A stretch of 34,292 nucleotides of DNA from Streptomyces albospinus. GTDB lineage: Bacteria; Actinomycetota; Actinomycetes; Streptomycetales; Streptomycetaceae. The stretch spans positions 27,263 to 61,554 of the forward strand of contig NZ_BMRP01000008.1 of assembly GCF_014648695.1 (NCBI RefSeq). Direction: 5' to 3'. The stretch's first letter is position 1. Every line of letters starts with the position of its first letter. A program made the translations under genes and the position numbers. The notes under the pieces are model-generated. The model was not told the DNA's origin. It saw only the letters and a program-made list of their open reading frames with translations, and ran no database searches. Shown here piece by piece: positions 31,368 through 34,292 of this stretch.

Positions 31368-31477
31368 AGCGGTTCCGCGGTGCGCAGCGCCACGATCTCC
31401 ACGCCTTGCCGGCGCAGCCGGGAGCACAAGACCGTCAGGGCGGCCACATCGGTCAGCGGGACGCGGCTGAACTTCCC
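31361..31477 (-). pseudogene. Possible STAS-domain fragment
   Basis: On the minus strand a 39-codon segment reads GKFSRVPLTDVAALTVLCSR and LRRQGVEIVALRTAEPLHR. This weakly resembles a STAS-like strand-helix-strand (anti-sigma antagonist) pattern. There is no start, no flanking coding sequence and it overlaps the end of the methyltransferase gene by a few bases. Low confidence. Confidence 0.2.
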
Positions 31478-31737
31478 ACGCCCCGGGCCGGGATGCCGTT
31501 GCTCGTGCCGCGGTTCGTCGCCGGTCCCTGTCGCCGGCAACCTTCCTGACAGGGATTCAGCTCGCGCCGGTGGCGCGCCCGAACGACGTGACCGGCTCGC
31601 AGGCGTACGCGTCGAAATCCGGCCCCGGCGCGCACCGCGACGTACGGGGCTGCCCGCTGTCATCGCGGCAAGGGAAGGCGGGCCCCGCGACGAGGAGCGA
31701 GCGGCCACCCGGGCCACCCGCCCAGCACAACGGCCGC
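31478..31737. other. Stretch without a supported gene
   Basis: On the minus strand a frame ending at 31557 (PDFDAYACEPVTSFGRATGAS) has the look of a real C-terminus but no recognisable family or start. Otherwise no gene, promoter or repeat is evident. Confidence 0.35.
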
Positions 31738-32894
31738 ATGATCGGCAACCGCAGCACCCATCGCACAGCGGACGGCGGACGGCGGACGGCATCCGCATAC
31801 CCGGCACCTGGCGGCACGGCTTCATCTGCAACGGCGGCCACTACGTCCTCACCGAGATCGTCATCTACGCGGATGCGCTCATCGACTGCTGGGGAGTGGT
31901 CACCCTCGACGAGTTCGAGGAGAAGCTGCACAGCGGCTGGGTGGCGACCAGCATCCCGAGAGCGCCGTTGCGTCCGCCCATGAGCTGGCGCGGTGGAAGT
32001 TCAGCGAGCCGAACATCTGGCTCACCCCCGAGCTGCTGCTGGCCGAAGTGCGGGACACCATCGACCACCTCAACGGCCGCCCCGACTCAACCGCCCGCTG
32101 CCTGGCCGCCGTTGACGTCTTCCTCGCCGACCGGACGGAGGAGAACCGGGCAGCCGCGCGCCGCGTATCGGGCCATCCCCGAAACGCAGCGCCACTACGC
32201 GCTCGGCGACATGGACCACAATGACTGGCCGCTCCAGGCACTGGTGGCCGGCCCCGGCGGCGAGATGGAGAGCTGGTCCGACGAGCCGGTCACCCAGGAG
32301 GATGACGACGCGGCCATCGCCTACTTCGAGGAGCAGGCCCGGGACGTCGCCGCACGGTCGTCGCGCGTCCCGGTGGACGGGCCCACCACCCCGCACGCTC
32401 CCGCGATCCAGCTGTACCACTCGTATGCGGTGAAGCAGGTGGAGGACCCGGGCACGGTGGGATCTGCGCAACGACTACCCCGCACCCATCGACGTCGACG
32501 GCGTCACCCACCGCTCCGTCGCGCACGCCTATCGGGCCCTGTCGGCCGCCGACCCGCCGCACGGGCCGGAATCGCGGCGGCGGACACCGTCCACGCCGCC
32601 CGCGAGCTCGCCGCCGAGGCCGCTCTCCGGCCGGAGTGGCAAGGAGCCCGCACCGCCGTCCTGACCGGCCTGCTGCGGGCCGAGTTCCGTCAGCATCCCG
32701 GCCTGGCCGCGATCCTGCGGGCGACCGGCGACGCGACGCTGATCTACGACGACGCCGACTCCGCCTTCTGGGGCGACAACGGCGGCAACGGCCGCAACTG
32801 GACCGGCCGGCTGCTGGAACTCGTACGCGCCGAACTGCACGCGGAGCAGGCCGGGATCGGGGTGCCCGGCGCTCACCCGGCGGACCGCCGGTGA
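31738..32894 (+). pseudogene. NADAR-family gene (DUF7638 plus NADAR domain), five frame breaks
   Basis: Joined across frames, this spells an actinomycete two-domain protein. Part one: MIGNRSTHRTADG, then IRIPGTWRHGFICNGGHYVL, YADALIDCWGVVTLDEFEEK and SAHELARWKFSEPNIWLTPE. Part two: AYRAIPETQRHYALGDMDHN and AIAYFEEQARDVA. Part three is the NADAR-like domain: DLRNDYPAPIDVDGVTHRSV, AHAYRALSAADP, GARTAVLTGLLRAEFRQHPG and SAFWGDNGGNGRNWTGRLLE. NADAR proteins hydrolyse riboflavin-pathway or ADP-ribose-type N-glycosides. Frame breaks lie at 31768-31788 (heptamer repeat), about 31957, about 32150, about 32462 (extra G) and about 32553 (missing C). The product cannot be made. Confidence 0.75.
31768..31788. 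repeat. 7-bp tandem repeat (GCGGACG x3) inside the NADAR relic
   Basis: Three perfect copies of GCGGACG. With one or four copies the ATG at 31738 would be in frame with the downstream domain (TADG-IRIPGTW); with three copies it is not. Confidence 0.9.
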
Positions 32895-33035
32895 CGGCGG
32901 GCTCCGCCCGGTGACGCGGTCCGCCGATCGGCCGTCCGCAGTGGCAAGATCACAGTCGTCCGCCGAACAACCCGCGGTTGTGCGGCAACGCATCCCGACA
33001 CGCACATGGCTTTCGAGGTAGCGCACCATTGAAGG

Positions 33036-33041
33036 TACTGT
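33036..33041 (+). promoter_or_regulatory. Possible -10 of the rodA-like gene
   Basis: TACTGT lies about 40 bp before the GTG at 33078, with a weak -35 (TTCGAG) 18 bp upstream at 33012-33017. Confidence 0.3.
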
Positions 33042-33077
33042 CTGCGTGTCATGGCTCGGTAGAGGCGGGAGGCCGAG

Positions 33078-34274
33078 GTGAGCGCAGTCAGCTACCCCGT
33101 GCGCGGGACCACTCGTGCGAAGTCGGCCTGGGGCAGAGTCCTCGGGCGGGGCTCCATCATCCGGCGGCTGGACTGGATGCTGTTCGGATCGGCCTTCGCC
33201 CTCTCGGCCATCGGCGCGGTGCTCGTGTACTCCGCGACCCGCGGCCGTATGGAGCTGAACCAGGGCGACCCGTATTTCTTCGTGCTGCGGCACATCATCA
33301 ACACCGGGATCGGCCTCGCTCTCGGGGCCCTCACCCTCTGGTACGGCCACCGGCGGCTGCGCGACACCGCGGCCATCCTCTACGTCCTCACGGTGGTGCT
33401 GGTCGCTCTGGTGCTGACACCGGTCGGCGCGACGATCAACGGATCCCGGCGATGGATCGTGATCGGCGGCGGGCTGTCCATCCAGCCCGCCGAGTTCGTC
33501 AAGGTCTCGATCATCATCGCGATGGCGGTGGTGCTCACCGCCAGGGTGGACGCGGGCGACCTGGCCAGCCCGGACCAGCGCGGCATCATCAGGGCCCTGG
33601 CCCTGGGCGGTTTCCCCGCGTTGCTCATCCTGCTCACCCCGGACCTCGGGCAGGTGCTGGGGATCGTGGCGATCGTGCTGTGCATGCTGATCGCCGCCGG
33701 CGCGCCGAAGCGCTGGATCCTGGGGCTGGTGGGGACCGGGGTGGTGGGCGCGCTGGCCGTCTGGCAGTTCCATCTGCTGGACCAGTACCAGATCAACCGG
33801 TTCGCGGCGTTCGCCGATCCCGCCCTCGACCCGTCCGGCGTCGGCTACAACACCAGTCAGGCGCGGATCGCCATCGGCGCCGGCGGGCTGACCGGCTCGG
33901 GTCTCTTCCAGGGGGCCCAGACAAACGGTCAGTTCGTGCCCGAGCAGCAGACCGACTTCGTCTTCTCCGTCGCCGGCGAGGAGCTGGGCTTCCTCGGGGC
34001 GGGCCTGATCATCGCCCTCATCGGCGTGGTGCTCTGGCGCGCCTGCCGTATCGCCCGCAGCTGCCCCGACCTGTACGGGACGGTCGTCGCGGCCGGGATC
34101 GTCGGCTGGCTGGCGTTCCAGGCGTTCGAGAACATCGGCATGAACCTCGGCATCATGCCGGTGACCGGACTGCCACTGCCGTTCGTGAGCTACGGCGGAT
34201 CGTCGATGTTCGCGGGATGGGTCGCGATCGGCTTGCTGCAATCGATAAAGGTCCAGCGGGTGATGTCGGCCTGA
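33078..34274 (+). CDS. rodA: RodA/FtsW/SpoVE (SEDS) family protein
   Basis: This 398-aa inner-membrane protein has about ten helices and is a SEDS glycan polymerase. Family marks: RLDWMLFGSAFALSAIGAVLVYSAT (TM1), GSRRWIVIGGGLSIQPAEFVK, LTPDLGQVLGIVAIVLCM, QINRFAAFADPALDPSGVGYNTSQARIAIGAGGLTGSGLFQG, VPEQQTDFVFSVAGEELGFLGA with the conserved catalytic-type Asp, and GMNLGIMPVTGLPLPFVSYGGSS. It polymerises lipid II into peptidoglycan with a partner class B PBP. GTG start at 33078 is behind GGGAGG. No mre or PBP2 gene is in the window, so it is a stand-alone copy rather than the mre-operon gene. Confidence 0.92.
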   Translation: MSAVSYPVRGTTRAKSAWGRVLGRGSIIRRLDWMLFGSAFALSAIGAVLVYSATRGRMELNQGDPYFFVLRHIINTGIGLALGALTLWYGHRRLRDTAAILYVLTVVLVALVLTPVGATINGSRRWIVIGGGLSIQPAEFVKVSIIIAMAVVLTARVDAGDLASPDQRGIIRALALGGFPALLILLTPDLGQVLGIVAIVLCMLIAAGAPKRWILGLVGTGVVGALAVWQFHLLDQYQINRFAAFADPALDPSGVGYNTSQARIAIGAGGLTGSGLFQGAQTNGQFVPEQQTDFVFSVAGEELGFLGAGLIIALIGVVLWRACRIARSCPDLYGTVVAAGIVGWLAFQAFENIGMNLGIMPVTGLPLPFVSYGGSSMFAGWVAIGLLQSIKVQRVMSA

Positions 34275-34292
34275 GCGTGGCCGCAGGGCCGC

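Noticed and set aside
31380..32894. One long open plus-strand frame treated as an intact gene
   Set aside because: Only some segments of it match the NADAR-family protein; the intervening segments match in other frames, so the open frame is a by-product of GC-rich sequence.

Overview
The window has very high G+C, GTG starts, third-position GC bias and short intergenic gaps. Together with a mycothiol-dependent isomerase family protein, a MocR regulator, a DmdR/IdeR-type iron box and HrdB-like promoters, this points to an actinomycete, most probably Streptomyces. The gene content is accessory: regulators each next to one target, small enzymes of uncertain substrate, and many decaying genes. This fits a chromosome arm better than a core region, but that placement is inference. 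I see no tRNA, rRNA, CRISPR array, transposase or prophage genes.

Layout. 1-2370: a small membrane protein, a tyrosine-phosphatase-like protein followed by a 19-bp tandem repeat, and a TetR regulator divergent from a DUF4345 membrane protein with a paired operator. 2400-3403: a secreted HNH nuclease with a 77-residue downstream ORF. 3404-4145: a gene-poor stretch with a GGGGAA microsatellite. 4146-7326: a two-gene ABC importer with a duplicated, fused permease and an ATPase carrying a C-terminal extension; no solute-binding protein is present. 7370-8238: a small hypothetical protein and a VOC-fold protein behind a possible leader peptide. 8511-10426: a gamma-glutamyltransferase ending in a 42-bp perfect palindrome, divergent from an M55 D-aminopeptidase (10734-11564). 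11663-13015: an SRPBCC protein, then two gene relics. 13163-13990: a ZIP metal transporter with an iron box. 14286-16091: an NTF2-like protein with a strong promoter and two palindromes, a broken TetR gene and a P-loop kinase. 16256-18424: an overlapping TetR / VC0807-like membrane protein / SDR operon whose SDR has an in-frame amber codon. 18516-20623: a MocR regulator divergent from an AhpD-like protein across an 11-unit heptamer array. 20743-22993: a sigma-factor relic, a PIG-L deacetylase, an MBL hydrolase, and an alpha/beta hydrolase that has lost its nucleophile region. 23093-26881: SixA-like phosphatase, mycothiol-dependent isomerase family protein, YdjM-like membrane hydrolase, C39-like peptidase and DinB protein. 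26987-28599: a winged-helix regulator divergent from an alpha/beta hydrolase across a clear operator. 28918-31367: an APC permease and a methyltransferase. 31738-32894: a NADAR-family gene broken at five places, one at a heptamer repeat. 33078-34274: a stand-alone RodA/FtsW-family protein.

The most informative signals are (i) several regulator/target pairs with readable operators and (ii) a concentration of gene decay: seven relics in about 21 kb between intact genes. I found no convincing new multi-gene defence or biosynthetic system. The best candidates for something undescribed are the heptamer array at the MocR/AhpD promoter, the leader ORF plus hairpins before the VOC gene, the fused importer without a binding protein, and the heptamer-length frame switch at the start of the NADAR relic.
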